From contig NC_064039.1 of NCBI RefSeq assembly GCF_932526225.1, forward strand, positions 7,625,459 to 7,689,458: a DNA stretch of 64,000 nt. The letters run 5' to 3'. Within the stretch, counting starts at the first letter, position 1; every line of letters starts with the position of its first letter. This document shows, one piece after another, positions 34,849 through 47,200 of this stretch. This DNA is from Nematostella vectensis. Lineage: Eukaryota; Cnidaria; Anthozoa; Actiniaria; Edwardsiidae. The notes under the pieces are model-generated. The model saw nothing but the letters and a program-made list of their open reading frames with translations, made no database searches and was not told where the DNA came from. The position numbers and the translations under genes are program-made.

Positions 34849-37800
34849 ATGGCGGCCTACAATTCATATGTGATATGGCTTATTATGGCCGCTGTTGTCG
34901 GCGTTATGCTGGCTATAGCGACTTTTATTGCCAAAAAGAAGGAGAAAACGAAACCTAGTAAGTAATCCTGCTATCTGTATTTCTTTTTACCCGTAACACT
35001 AGGAAAATATATAATAACAGTGATAACTCGAAATAGGTAGTACACGTCAGTTTCTTTTCCTTGGACAAAAATTGCGATCTAAATCAATATAATCAATATT
35101 ATAAATCAAACCCATTGATTTGTGTCGCTTAAAAAAATCCTATCCGAGAACAAGTGAATTGTAATCAATTGAGTTTTGAGAAATACATACCTGTCAACCA
35201 TATATTTTTTTTTTAAGAAGTGGAATGGTTAGGGGGTATGCATTTTTGCCTTTATATACCTGGGTGTCTATTAAGAGCATGTTCACAAAATAAAATGTAA
35301 TCAAATAACTGGCAACAATAGATTTGTTGGATCATACAATCATATCTGTCCTAGTGCTTCTGGTTGCCCTGGTAATGGATGTTATGCTTTAAAATTTAAT
35401 ATCGCCATAGTCATTGCCTTTTTAGTGTTACTTACAGTCTTTATGAAACAGGCAAACCTCGAGGCACGGCCCCTATACAAGACGATGCTGCTCCTGTCAG
35501 AAGAAGAAATCGAAACGCCCGCAATAGGATGCAAGCCGGGCAGCGTTTACAAGCAAATGATGATGACAGTGACAATGATTTCCATGGTGATAAGAGATTC
35601 TTCGTTTTCAATAGCAAAAGCACAGCAAAAGTTAATCTAATATTCAAAGAATAACATTTGGTGTAGGTTAACTCAAAATGGAGTTCTATACAGAGCACTG
35701 ACAAATAAATCAATTTACTAATTCATAAATAAATAGTTTTTAGTAAAATAATTAATTTGTTGTCTGGTGACCACACCCTTTATCAAAATTTAGTTCCTTT
35801 ATCAAAACATTGAGGCCCTGTTGAGGCTCCTTTATTTTGAATCAACTGTTTAATTCCTTAAATCAAAGCCATGTATTCGCTAACAAGCCCTCAAATATAG
35901 GATAAAGGGTAACTGTGTTGCAATTCTATGGCACATGTATCTTGTGGCCATACTTGCCCACACTTCTCATTCATTTAGCAGCTTGTCAGAGTTCAGTATA
36001 TAGAATTGTTGACTGTTCCTCACAGTTTACAATTATGAGTATGAGTTAGTGTGTAATTAATAATTACTGGCACTGAAGATGGTAACATAGTCTAGCACCC
36101 CCAGTTTTTACGCCTCCCTAAACATCTCATTAGGCTCATTCTTATCCAAATTGACAAAGGATTCATAGTCATGATTGTAAAGAGCCAGGTTTTGCATCTC
36201 ATCACCTCATTTTTGTGACAGATGATGATGAACCATTCTCATTGGGACTGGAAGATCAGATGCCTGGAGCAAAAATTGGAGCAAAAAAGATGAAGAGAAT
36301 GGAAATGAAGGCTGAAAAAAGAGCCATGCGAGAGGTACATTTTATAAACATTAGCATGGTTACTATTTGTTTTTTTGTTTTCATACTCACCAAAGGGCAA
36401 TAAGAGTGTTATATATCTACACTAACTCTTTTATCTTTATCATTTCTTTATTTCTTGTCATACAGGCACCCATTTAGTTTTGGATTTTCCCTGGCAGATA
36501 TTTATAGTACTGCAAACCAACCCCTATTTACATATTTTAGCAAATGGAGGCTGAAAGGCAAGACAGAAAGGAACGAGAAGCCATGAGAGAAGAACAGCGG
36601 AAGAGAGAGGATGAAAGACGGAAAAGAGAAGAGGAAAGACTTGTGAGTTCTTGACAGACTTGTAGTACAAATATTGTGTGTAATGCAACCAAGGGTATAT
36701 TTTCCTATTCCTTTAATATATACTTTTCACTTGTGATTATTACAGTGTTTACCAAGGGGAACCCTGTTAAATTTGAACTTTAAGGGGAAATGAAAATTAG
36801 TTGAAGTAGCAGGGGTTCTAGTAAGGTGGTATCAATATAACAGAGTACAGTAAGACTAACTTACTAAGTCAGAGTAAGACTAACTACTGTAAATCAGATC
36901 CAAATTCAAGAAAGTTATTCCCAGCCCAAGTCAACAGGAGATTAAAGTTTTCTAGGGTCCAAGGATAAAAACTGTTGATTTTTGTGGAGGGAGGAAAACC
37001 AAAGAACCTGGAGAAAAACCCTCAGAACAAAGGCGAGAACCAACTAACTCAGGGAATCAAACCTGGAACCTGGTGGGAGAGGCACCGGCATAACAGAGAG
37101 ACCAACTGCCAACTCAGTGACACACAGGGTCCACCCTGGCCTGGAGACTTACTCTATGTCTGTTATTGGCTCCAAAAGAACTTCAAAATTGTTGGATAAA
37201 TGATTTTATGATTTCCTTTTTGTGTTTTTTAGGAAGCAGAAGAGAAAGCAAGAAAGGAAGAAGAAGAAAGGAAAGCATATGAAGAGTATTTAGCCATGAG
37301 GAATGCTTTCTCAGTGGAGGAGGAAGGCGTGGGAGAGACAGAGGAAGAGGTGTGTATTTGTAATAAAGAATGTTCTTTTTTTAAATACATCTACTCTAAA
37401 AAAACACTCATTCATAATGTCAAAGACTTTGATTTTTATACTTCGGTATTGATTATTTGTAAGAATAGTGATAAATACATTGAAGTAATACATTGAAATA
37501 TTTTTTCCTGTTGATTAACTATCAATTGTGTTAGCCAGTGATATTTTCAATGAAAACTCAGGCTTAGACCTGATGTGTGATGTATGTTCATATTCCAGAA
37601 CCAAGCCCTGCTACAGGACTTCATTGATTATATCAAGGTACGGATAATGTAAGGTCCAACAATGTTTAGCTTCCCCTCTTTTGTTTGTATATTGCCAATA
37701 TGCCATTATGAAGGTTTTTTATTCTGACCATATCACTTAAACATCTCATAGAAGAGTCTGTCAAAATAAACAGAGATGTTGTGGTAATCTTTGCCCCTTA

Positions 37801-38424
37801 TTGTTTACAGAATAACAAAGTTGTGATGCTTGAAGATTTGGCATGCCATTTTGGTTTGAGAACACAGGATGCCATAGAAAGACTTAACTCCCTTCAGGAG
37901 CTTGAGAGGATCACAGGTGTGTAGTATAGAAGGCAATACGACTACCTGAACTAACCCTTTGCATCATATTGGAGTCCTTTTGTGTAAATAAAATCTTAAA
38001 AAGAAAAGGGGGGCAAACCATGCTTGACCTGTAGTGTAAAATGTGTGCTACATACAAGAGGTGAATTTGAAAATTTAATGCTCTGTATGATCTCACAGGA
38101 TGGAATGTATTACTGTAAGTTGGGTTCAGCAATTTTTTTTCTGTGGTTTTGCTGGCTGAAATGGCACAGAGGCCTAAATTCATGATATTATGTTTGGGTT
38201 GTAATGCTGTGGTCCAGTCCCTATTTACCTATTTAATCCCCCTTTCTGTTGCAGGTGTTATTGATGACAGAGGCAAGTTTATCTACATCTCTCCTGACGA
38301 GCTTGAGGCTGTAGCCAAATTTATCAAGCAAAGAGGGCGTGTTACGATAACTGATCTTGCTGAGTCTAGTAACAAACTTATAAACCTAAAGACATCTAGC
38401 ACAGAGGTTCAGGCATCGGCCTAG
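34849..38424 (+). CDS. DDRGK1: DDRGK domain-containing protein 1 (UFBP1)
   Basis: Eight phase-consistent exons encode 296 residues (human 314): 34849-34957, 35452-35586, 36222-36334, 36541-36642, 37233-37349, 37599-37637, 37811-37916, 38255-38424. Residues 8-27 are an N-terminal ER membrane anchor ([20 protein letters not shown]). Then come an Arg-rich/acidic linker, [11 protein letters not shown], a long charged coiled coil, the family signature [13 protein letters not shown], and a winged-helix/PCI-like end. [12 protein letters not shown] places the DDRGK motif at 244-248. DDRGK1 is the ER adaptor of the UFMylation ligase (UFL1-DDRGK1-CDK5RAP3), acting in ER-phagy and ribosome quality control. 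The start codon sits in AAGATGGCGGC, a YY1-like motif overlapping the initiation site. Confidence 0.95.
36960..37145 (-). mobile_element. tRNA-derived SINE-like element in DDRGK1 intron 4
   Basis: On the minus strand CTGAGTTGGCAGTTGGTCTC resembles box A, and CAGGTTTGATTCCCTGAG resembles box B about 50 bp further on. A T-rich non-tRNA body follows (to about 36890). This is the layout of a Pol III tRNA-derived SINE. The ends are approximate. Confidence 0.5.
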
Positions 38425-39235
38425 CCAGATTTATATATATATATACCAGTGGCGTGGTCAAGAATGTTTTCTTGTTATAGGGTTTTGGGAAGTATTCTTG
38501 CCAGAGTAATTCTACTAAAAAATCACCTCAGGGTGTTTGCTTACATACAATAGTTAACTGTATTTATTCTAGTTGTTACCCTGTTTCCTCGAGCTTGACC
38601 AAGCCCCTGTTTTGAATCTTGTGCTTTGAAGAAAATGTAAACCCAAGTTGAGGTAGAAAGCCATCGCATGCTTCAACAACTTTAATTGTAACATTAAAAA
38701 TTGATTATAAATGCTATAGTAAATCCATAACTGAAATAAAACGTCAAAATTTACTCTTGCACTGCCCTACACTCTTTTCTTATCTATTACAGTAAATCAC
38801 ACATCGCAAAAGAGTATAGTTTAAAGGCCTACTTAGGGTAAGGGATGTACCTAAAAAGGTTCTCAAGCGGTAACATATCCTAAGAAGCCGGTGTCTTCTT
38901 GCTGGTTTTGCGTAGAATTGCCCTGTCTTCGCTTTTTATGACCTAGCGATGCTGGGACGGAAGTATTTTGTTTTGGATGTTTTGAGCCCAGGTTCTGTGT
39001 AGCCATAAAGAAAACTAGAGGTAAAAATGCACGCCGTTTTCTTGCACTTAGATGGCTCAACACCGCAAACCACAGGCCAGCGAATTATGTACTAGAAGGG
39101 AAATCCGGTACCTCATTTGTCAAAACTAAGACTTTAACTTACACTAAGCCTTAAACCTACATCTACATAGTTCTTTTTTGTTTCTCCCACTATTATCCGT
39201 TTTCAGTCCTTTTAAAAGCTGCTGATCTCTCCACT
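38425..39235. other. DDRGK1 3' flank; no gene recognised
   Basis: Has a TATATATATATA run just after the DDRGK1 stop and an AATAAAA signal near 38735. A minus-strand reading frame at 38863-39063 (FLPLVFFMATQNLGSKH..., with a KKRR site) lacks an ATG at its 5' end and lacks homology. Confidence 0.45.
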
Positions 39236-39332
39236 TTATGCTGCGTTCTTATCTGCCGGAACTTCCTTGTTAATGGCTTCAATCGGTTCGCCCTCATCGA
39301 CTTCATTCGATTCTTCACCGACCTCATCCGAA

Positions 39333-41817
39333 TCATCTCCTATGATGATGTTGATGCTCATCATTTGGGTCCATATCGACTTTGCCCGAGTCCTTCTCGA
39401 CCTCATACGAATCATAGTCAAATGATTCGGGATATTCATCATTTCTTTCCTTCTCTTTGGTCGCGCCCATGTCAGAGCCGCTTTTGGCTTCGTTCTAGTT
39501 AACAATTATGATACATGAGTTCTAATGATGGAAAAGCCCTTTTGGAGTATAAAATCTACATAATTATCACTTCTGTATGTCGGGAGATACCTTAAAAATA
39601 TTTATCCCTTATGCACTATTATTGCCCATAAATTATTAACACAAAATGATACGCGCTCTTGGTTTCTTCGTTTTAAAATGGACTGTCAATGACCTTCATT
39701 TTCCACGATAGATGATAAATCAGCTCATGTCACTGACATAAATCTGCCTAGCATCGAGAATTGAGATCTTGATTGACAAGCCCAGGTTAGAACTAGAGAC
39801 CACCCAGGTAAGGAGAGCTAGGGACCAGGCCAAGTCTAAAAACTTAATATTATGATAATAGTATTCTAACCTTGTCATCTCCCACGTTCTTGGTCGCGAA
39901 TCTCTTGCCATAGCCATAGTTCCCCGCATTGTTGTTATTGTTGTTGTTGTTTCCACTGCTATGGCGACGTCTGGTAAATCCACGACGTCTGGTATATCTA
40001 CGCCGGGTGTAGCGACGTCTGGTAGCTCTACGACGCCTGGTAAATCTGCGACGTCTTATGTAACGACGACGACTGTTGTAACGACGTCTGATAAATCAGA
40101 AACAGTTTAATTTTCGATTTTCGCTAGATTACATGCTATGTCACTGGCTGTAATGTGTGGACCATTCATGTGTGATAAGTGATTGTGAGTAGATGCCTTG
40201 TGGGATTCGCGTGGGTGTATGATGTTTATGGGATTCGCGGGTGTGGATGTGGGAAATGGATGCCGTATTTTGCGGTTGCACGTGTTGATGTGCATTCGGC
40301 GTCTGTGTGCGGGAGAGGGGAGGGATTGCGTTTTTGATGTGTGGGTTTTGATCCGTGTGTGTGTGATGTGCGTTGGGCGTGGGTGTGTGAGATGTGCGCG
40401 TGTTTGATGTGTGTGTGTGTGTGTGGGGGGGGGGGGGGTGCGTGTTGAATGTGGGGTTTATTTATATACAACAAATTCTTGAATCACTGAGTTCTATTTT
40501 TTTCGACGTTTCGGCAATACTGCCTTCAATGAAATAAGCACAAGACAATCACTGCACAGGACCAAAAACACTACTTGAATATGTGGTGTGTGTGCGTGCG
40601 TGGGGCGTTGGGTGTGTGAGATGCGCGCGTGTTTCATGTGTTGCGGGTGCGTGTTTGATGTGGGGGGTGTGTGCGTGTTGAATGTATGGGGTTTGCGTGC
40701 GTGGGGCGTTGGGTGTGTGAGATGCGTGCGTGTATGATGTACGTGGGGAGCATAGATGGGTTGGATGATGATGATGATGATGATCATGCGTGTTTTACGT
40801 GTGTGATGGTATACCTGCTCCAAAATCTTTCCACCGGCGCTATCTCTTCGCTTTAAGAGAAAAATGATAATAAAGGTTAGAATAAATTGTCCCACCGAAT
40901 GATGTCCAGTGTAGTTTATTTAAGTCTTTGTCTCCCTCACCCCTCTCTCCCTACTACTCCTAGTTGCTATGAACCTAAGGCGCTAAAGCAAATTGCAAAC
41001 GAAGATACCAAGAAATGCAGAATACTTCATATTGAAATTAGCATTAATTATTAGACTTTCAAAGAAATTCTTTGAAAGTCTATATACATGATACCAGAAC
41101 CATTAGTATTTTTGCATTGCCGTTATTTGTTTTCTATTTTTGGCATATGGCACTTGGAATTATGAGAGGCATCGTCGGTTGACTGTCTAAACACTCATAC
41201 CTCTTTTTGTCAATTGCTTTCTTTGTAGTAGTTTGCACTGCAACGGTTGCTGCTTTCTTTGCATTTCTTTTAGGAGCTTTTAGTATGGATTTTTTCATGG
41301 CATTCTTTTCGATGTGTTTCGAAGACTCCTTCTTCGCAGGCTTGGGTTCGTCTTTCTTCATAGGGCCTTCGCTCTTTTTAGGCTTCGGTTCGTCTTTCTT
41401 CATAGGGCCTTCGCTCTTTTTAGGCTTCGGTTCGTCTTTCTTCATAGGGCCTTCGCTCTTTTTAGCCTTGGGTTCGTCTTTCTTTATAGGGCCTTCGCTC
41501 TTTTTAGGCTTCGATTCGTCTTTCTTTATAGGGCCTTCGCTCTTTTTAGCCTTGGGTTCGTCTTTCTTCATAGGGCTTTCGCTCTTTTTAGCCTTGGGTT
41601 CGTCTTTCTTCATAGGGCCTTCGCTCTTTTTAGCCTTGGGTTCGTCTTTCTTTATAGGGCCTTTGCTCTTTTTAGGCTTGGGTTCGTCTTTCTTCATAGG
41701 GCCTTCGCTCTTTTTAGCCGGAACTGCAGGCTTTTTGGTTTTACTCTTCATTTCCGCTGTTGAGATGCTCACAAGAGCGATCACAAGAATAAGAAGCACA
41801 CAAGTAAATGTACGCAT
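39333..41817 (-). CDS. Unrecognised secreted charge-block protein (Lys-rich repeats, Arg-rich block, acidic tail)
   Basis: Four exons join in phase: 41201-41817, 40815-40850, 39871-40087 and 39333-39494, giving 343 residues. The start is the ATG opening a signal peptide (MRTFTCVLLILVIALVSIST, residues 1-20). Residues about 35-160 are nine 14-residue repeats of the type KKSEGPMKKDEPK(P/A). A basic Ala/Thr/Lys stretch follows, then short exon 2 (SEEIAPVERFWS). Exon 3 is Arg-rich, with TRRR(Y/F)-type units, then a run of Asn and GNYGYGKR. Exon 4 is acidic (NDEYPESFDYDSYEVEKD) and ends with a His cluster. Immediately after the stop an acidic frame (GDDSDEVGEESNEVDEGEP) stays open to 39236 in the +1 frame. 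I recognise no family. The composition suggests an extracellular scaffold, adhesive, capsule or biomineral-type protein, which is inference. The intron donors and acceptors are good, but no transcript evidence is available. Confidence 0.6.
40330..40785. repeat. GT-rich and GAT microsatellites
   Basis: (GT)n with a G12 run near 40412-40440, further GTGTGTGCGTGCG-type sequence at 40590-40740, and (GAT)n at about 40760-40782. They lie in intron 2 of the charge-block gene. ORFs over them are artefacts. Confidence 0.85.
41052..41082. other. Perfect 31-bp palindrome
   Basis: TAGACTTTCAAAGAA, one central A, then TTCTTTGAAAGTCTA. It can form a 15-bp-stem hairpin with a one-base centre. It lies in intron 1 of the charge-block gene, about 120 bp past its donor. 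The function is unknown. Confidence 0.8.
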
Positions 41818-42948
41818 CTTGACGGCGAGGCATGCAGGACCTGAACAACGCCTTTTCTCCTTCTGTAGCAACCCGACCAGTGCAGCGGAATTTTAAGACG
41901 CGGGATTATTAAAGTATGCTTTGTTAGGGCTTGGTAAACACGGCTCTTTACATTATCAAAGGCGATGGAGAGGGGAGGGGGTGTCTCAGCAAATCTATCC
42001 ACGAGAAAAGATTCAACTATTACACCCTAAAATGTACTCTTTTAAGGTGTGAATGGGTACACGTGTTAGCTTCGGAGAGATTGCGCAGAATTTTGAAACC
42101 GCAGTAACTTATTTTAAAGCTTTTTTTTGTTTGTGTATGTAAGGCAACAAGGATTACGTCTACTTAGGATTCCTAACACCGCCCGCATGTCTTTTGAAAA
42201 GAAAATTACCGAAATTTGCATTTTTTTTTCTGACTTTTGTGCCTGGCGTTCGCGAAAGAAACTCTGCTAGTTAAATACCGAAAACAGGGCAACAAGGGCA
42301 TTTTGAGCAATTGTCTTTGCTTATCCGGGCCTCACTCCAGTTCAAAACATTAAGAGAATGGGCAATTGTTTCATGCACCATCTTTTTCTACAAAAATCTT
42401 TCTTCGCATCTAATGGTCTGTCATATCCCATACATTATTTACATTATCCACATATAAAAATAGCTAAGTAAATGCAATGTTTTCAATGGCAATTACTTGA
42501 TGGATTTAGTCTTTATTTACATATAGCTTTGCTAAGCCTTATCTTTGTGAAGTTGCAAAAAGGGCCTAAGACTATAGGTCAGGGGGGGCTTTGAAAAGAC
42601 ATAGAGCCCCTTAACTAAAAAATTTACAAATCCTTATTGGATGGATATGCTGCTAGGAAAAAACTATTGTTAATTTCAGCTCCACTTTGAATTTCTTAAA
42701 ACAAACTTACTTTATCATGGACACAAAATGTTTAGTGATAACACACCTCCAAGCTTCTAGTTTCTAAACAGCCCTCGATAATATGGAAGCTGGGCTACTG
42801 CTAAATATGAGAGTCTTTTTGCTTGCATAACAGTCTTGGATTATCTACAATAGGTTTAATTTATAGATGGCTTATTTTGAAATTTGTTACAGTGTTGTAC
42901 TTTTAAAAGGAGAACTTATGCCTAGGGTGTTGAGATTTCTGTTTCTGA
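41818..42948. other. No gene recognised
   Basis: Upstream flank of the charge-block gene and downstream flank (3' UTR) of RTF2; both genes are on the minus strand. No exon recognised. Confidence 0.5.
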
Positions 42949-43917
42949 TTAGATATGATAGCCACCATATGAGTGATAGGTCACCCAGTTTGATTTCAAA
43001 TGTTCAGGTCTTTTTTCATGTCCTGATGCAAAAAGAGACTTATAAACCTTGCTTGCATTTGGGTCCTCTGCGACAGTCTTATATTTTGACAGCTCTGTTG
43101 GTATGGTAACATTCACTTTAGGGCTCTTGCCTTTTTTGGATGATACACTTCTACTTGACGCACCATTAACTCCTGGTTTGGAGTCAAGTTTAGGTTTTTT
43201 GAAAGGAATTTCTGGCTCTGTCTTGGATCTTTTTGCTGTTTCAGATGAAATTTTCCCTGCATCACTACTACTAGGGCCTGCGCTTGGAGAAGCTGATGTT
43301 GTTGTTTCAGCTGATTTAGGTGCTTTCTTTGCTTTCTTTTCTTGTTTGGCTTTTAATCTTCTTGCATTCATTTTTTCTTTCATGATCTCGACCTCATCTT
43401 CGCTTCCGTTAATTACAACCACGTCCTCTTGGGAGAAAGTCTTTCCACACTTGTGACAAACAACAGACTTCACTTCTTTCAAAGCGCGTTCAGAAAATAC
43501 ACAGCCACATTTCCACAGAAAGCAAAATTTATACCTGCCATTCATTTCAATGCCAACCACGGGACAAATGTACTGACTGGCTTGAAAGTCGAGATATCCG
43601 CCGGCTTGTTCTTTGGTCTTCTGCTCAAAAGCTGGATTCACGGTTAAGTTGAGTTGTTTGGTATCCTTGAGATTTCTGATGTGGTTCGCCACATCTGATG
43701 TTGCAGAGCTACGATCAAGGAGAAACTCAAGTAATTTCTCTTTGTTGTACAAGTTTCCAAGCTCACAGGAAACTATGGGAGAATGGAGCTGTTCCTGACT
43801 GATTGCGCAGTGAAACCATTTCGCATTTAGCTCATAGTTTTTTTCGACTTTTTCGGGGGCCTTCTTCATACGTACAAGCTCATCACGGGTTGGAATTGTT
43901 CCTCCGTCGCACCCCAT
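42949..43917 (-). CDS. RTF2: Replication termination factor 2 (RTF2)
   Basis: A single intronless ORF of 322 residues (human 306). It starts MGCDGGTIPTRDELVRMKK, the invariant RTF2 N-terminus. A paired-RING-like region follows: WFHCAISQEQL, PIVSCELGNLYNKE, YICPVVGIEMNG, CGCVFSERAL and CHKCGKTF (Cys at about 37, 51, 118, 137, 139, 154 and 157). The lysine/serine-rich tail at about 180-290 is disordered, with LYS-rich blocks typical of nuclear proteins, and the C-terminus has VYKSLFAS. RTF2 acts at stalled replication forks, and human RTF2 is removed by DDI1/2 shuttling. Absence of introns in an intron-rich genome is notable but the gene looks intact. It is head-to-head with RMND5. Confidence 0.95.
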   Translation of the reverse strand: MGCDGGTIPTRDELVRMKKAPEKVEKNYELNAKWFHCAISQEQLHSPIVSCELGNLYNKEKLLEFLLDRSSATSDVANHIRNLKDTKQLNLTVNPAFEQKTKEQAGGYLDFQASQYICPVVGIEMNGRYKFCFLWKCGCVFSERALKEVKSVVCHKCGKTFSQEDVVVINGSEDEVEIMKEKMNARRLKAKQEKKAKKAPKSAETTTSASPSAGPSSSDAGKISSETAKRSKTEPEIPFKKPKLDSKPGVNGASSRSVSSKKGKSPKVNVTIPTELSKYKTVAEDPNASKVYKSLFASGHEKRPEHLKSNWVTYHSYGGYHI

Positions 43918-44278
43918 GATTCTGTTGTGATTTCTTTTAAGTAAATCAACGGAAATAGACTGAAATATACGGCGAAAGAATGGAACGACAAAATAACAAG
44001 GAAATACAAAATGGCGGACGGAATAATACCCATAATGCCTTTGGAGTATGACATCACTTGTTTTGCAAAATCGAGACTTTTACCCCTAAATCAAGTTTAT
44101 ATCAAAGAAAATTTATATCCAGCTTTAAACAGTCTACAGTGTAGAAAACGTTAGTTATTTTAATGGAAGAAATAACTAAGATGTGTAGAATAAAGATAAA
44201 GAAGCATGTATAACAGCGGTGACGTCACATCTACCCACAATGCATTGCGAGTAGCAGCTTGGAATAAACAGAAACAAA
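43918..44278. promoter_or_regulatory. RTF2/RMND5 bidirectional promoter
   Basis: Only 361 bp separate the start codons of RTF2 (-) and RMND5 (+). A palindromic CRE (TGACGTCA) lies at about 44220, followed by CCCACAATGCATTGCG. CAAAATGGCGGACG near 44008 matches a YY1 site. No TATA box is evident. The function is inferred from position and motifs. Confidence 0.5.
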
Positions 44279-47200
44279 ATGGATGCTTGTCTGAGTGTGG
44301 AGAGAGAGCAAGAAAAAGTTAGCAAGAAACTAAGGGGAATTCAAACACACACAGATGCTACATTAGGGGATTTGTTTAACCACGTCAATAATCTTCAAAA
44401 GGAAATTGCTGATTGTAAGTGCAGAATGAGGTTCGCGTGATATTTGAAATGTAATGATTGTTCTTTCTTCTGTCTGTTTCTACCTAAAATTTCGACCCGT
44501 GTATAAATTTTGTTCTCGCTCATATCTCTTCTTTCCGTTTATAAATAAACTGATAAGGTGTTAATGTATTCCAATAACTCAAGTAATCTTACATCTAACA
44601 AAAGAAATAGAACGACGCAATGTATACTAAAAGTGGTCTTAAAAATCCCGTGAAATTATTTAGTTTATTTAATACACTGTAATGTCTTTGTTCTCTTTTG
44701 TTCTGGCTTGACTATTACACTTTAACAACTACATTTTGTTCCACTCTGACAATTATACCATTTCCATGGAGCCGAAGGCTTGAGGTAAATATTTTTAAAG
44801 CCACTATTCGCCGAAATGGAAATGGTAAAATTGTTTTAATAGTACAATATAAAACGAGCTTTAGAGCAATTTTCTTTGCAGAAACTCTTGCAAATTGGCT
44901 GTTATACCTGCCATTTTGCTTGATTTCAGGGCGCAAGTTTTTCAACCAATCAAATAGCTTGTTTTTGTATACAGTAAAGGTCGGTTCCCACTTGGACGTT
45001 AGAACAAGCAGAACGCACTAGATCATAAGTGCAAGCGAAAGTGCAAGAGAACACAACTGCTTTGACCGATTCTCACTTTTGTTGCGCTTACGCTTGCACT
45101 TGCGTCCTAGTGAGAACCAACCTTTAAAAATGTGAGCTTAAAATAACCTTTTTGAGATAAATTCAAAATTGTATATTTTCTCATGATGTTTTGGTGTTTT
45201 CGTTTTAGGTAATACAGATGACGAACTATCACCATTGCAGTGCCATGTGTTATCCCAATCAGCAAAAAAAGTTAAAGAGACAGTCACTAGATTAGCAACA
45301 GAACATAAAGAATTGCATGGTGGAATATCAAAGATTGGTAAAGCCATAGATAGGGTGAGTGTTCGATTAACTTGCAATTCATAGCTGATCCAACATGTCG
45401 TTCACATACTCACAAATGGCCAATCATAAATTAGGTTGTAATTTTACCCTAATTTCCCATAAAAAATGGAAACAAACATGAGATGAGCGGTGGTAGATAA
45501 TTATTATATATTATTAATTTACTTATTTGCTGAGTTGGTAATTGAAATGTTGGCTTTGATGATGTCTTCTGCATGCAAATAATTTATTTTGGAATATGTT
45601 ATATTTACCAAACAAAATCAAACTAATTAAGGGTTCTATGTTGAATTAAGCTTAATAATAAAGCTCAAGGAAAATTGTTGTTACACTGTGTTCGATTACC
45701 AAACAAATCACAAATCAATTGAACTTGTATTTCAGTGGCATTTTGTTCAGATGAGTTCAGTTGATAATGCTGGGTATACAGTGCCTGATAGTCAATTATG
45801 GCTTATTACCCCTTTCAGAATCTTATAGCAGACAACACTACATGCAGCAACAGAGATGCGTTTGAGGGTGCAAACTTGGTCCTGCTAAATGAAGTCATTT
45901 GCGAACACCTATTTAGACAAGGCAGATTGGATGTCGCAGAGGAACTAATTAAGGTAACATAGTAATTTTTAACGATGCAAGGTCAACATGTATCCAATTT
46001 TGTTATAAATAAGATCAGGGTAATGAAGTTAGAGTGGAATGATGGATATAAGATAAACTTTTTCGAGTTTTTGTTTTCACAGGAAGCCAACTTACAGCTT
46101 GATAGTTCAAGAAAAGAGCCTTTCCAAGAACTGAATAGAATTCTCGAATCTTGTAAAAACAAAGATTTAGATCCCGCCCTTGAGTGAGTAATCAAATTAA
46201 AAGACCCCTTATAATAGTATTCCTAGGAATATCTTTAGCACCTTACTCTAGGGGTATCAAGACCTGTTTAACATTTTTGTCTTTCTATTTTTTAGCCTAA
46301 AGTATTCAAAGCCAAAACATTACCATAAGTGCTGACATTTTTATGATCAAATTCCCTTTTTATTCAAATTGGTATTACTTGATTGGATTGCTGACTTGAA
46401 GTTTCCATCTAAACGTACATTTTCAATTGTGAGTATAGAAAGAAGTTGTCGACAGGCATTTTTTTAAATGTATGAAATGTTTTTGTCTAGCTTGGATTAC
46501 AGCATAATTACATATTTTTCCATTGTCACCTACATGTATCCATATCAGGATCTTGCTTTCTATGTAGGTGGGCCAAGGCACATCACTTCCAACTCAAGAG
46601 CCGGGGAAGCTCCTTAGAGTTTAAACTACACAAGCTAAAATTCCTGGACTTGCTCAAGTGTGGTTTACAACAGGAAGCCTTGATGTATTCCAGGAACTTT
46701 GGACCTTTTGCCAAAGAACACACAAAAGGTGTTGTTGTAAGATACGTATCTCAAATGTCAAAGTTAGGCGTAATGTGATTTTCAAGCATAGTATGAATAG
46801 ATTTTGATGATTGCTTACATTCCTTTGAAAGGGCATATGTATGAATGATTTATGATAAGAACTAATTTCTTTAGTTATTGAAATGAACGATTATGTTTAA
46901 TTCTTATCACTGATATTTCTTATCCCACTAGAAATACAGCAGTTGATGGCATGTCTCTTGTACACCAAGACCGGTCTTGAGCAGTCTCCCTACGCCTCGC
47001 TACTAGACCCTGTCCATTGGCTAGACATCAGTGACATGTTTGCGCGTGATGCCTGCGCCTTACTGGGCTTGTCTCTAGAGAGTCCCCTGCAGGTGTGCAT
47101 CACAGCAGGGTGTGTCGCCTTGCCGTCCCTCCTGCAGATCAAGCAGGTCATGCAACAGAGGCAGGTGGCTGGTGTGTGGAGCTCCAAGGATGAGCTTCCT

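Noticed and set aside
38863-39063. Small peptide precursor with hydrophobic start and KKRR site
   Set aside because: The frame has no ATG at the hydrophobic start and no supporting splice sites or homology.
41207-41896. Plus-strand Phe/Leu-rich repeat ORFs of 229 and 149 residues
   Set aside because: Antisense shadows of the Lys-rich repeat exon on the minus strand, which has a signal peptide and correct splice junctions.
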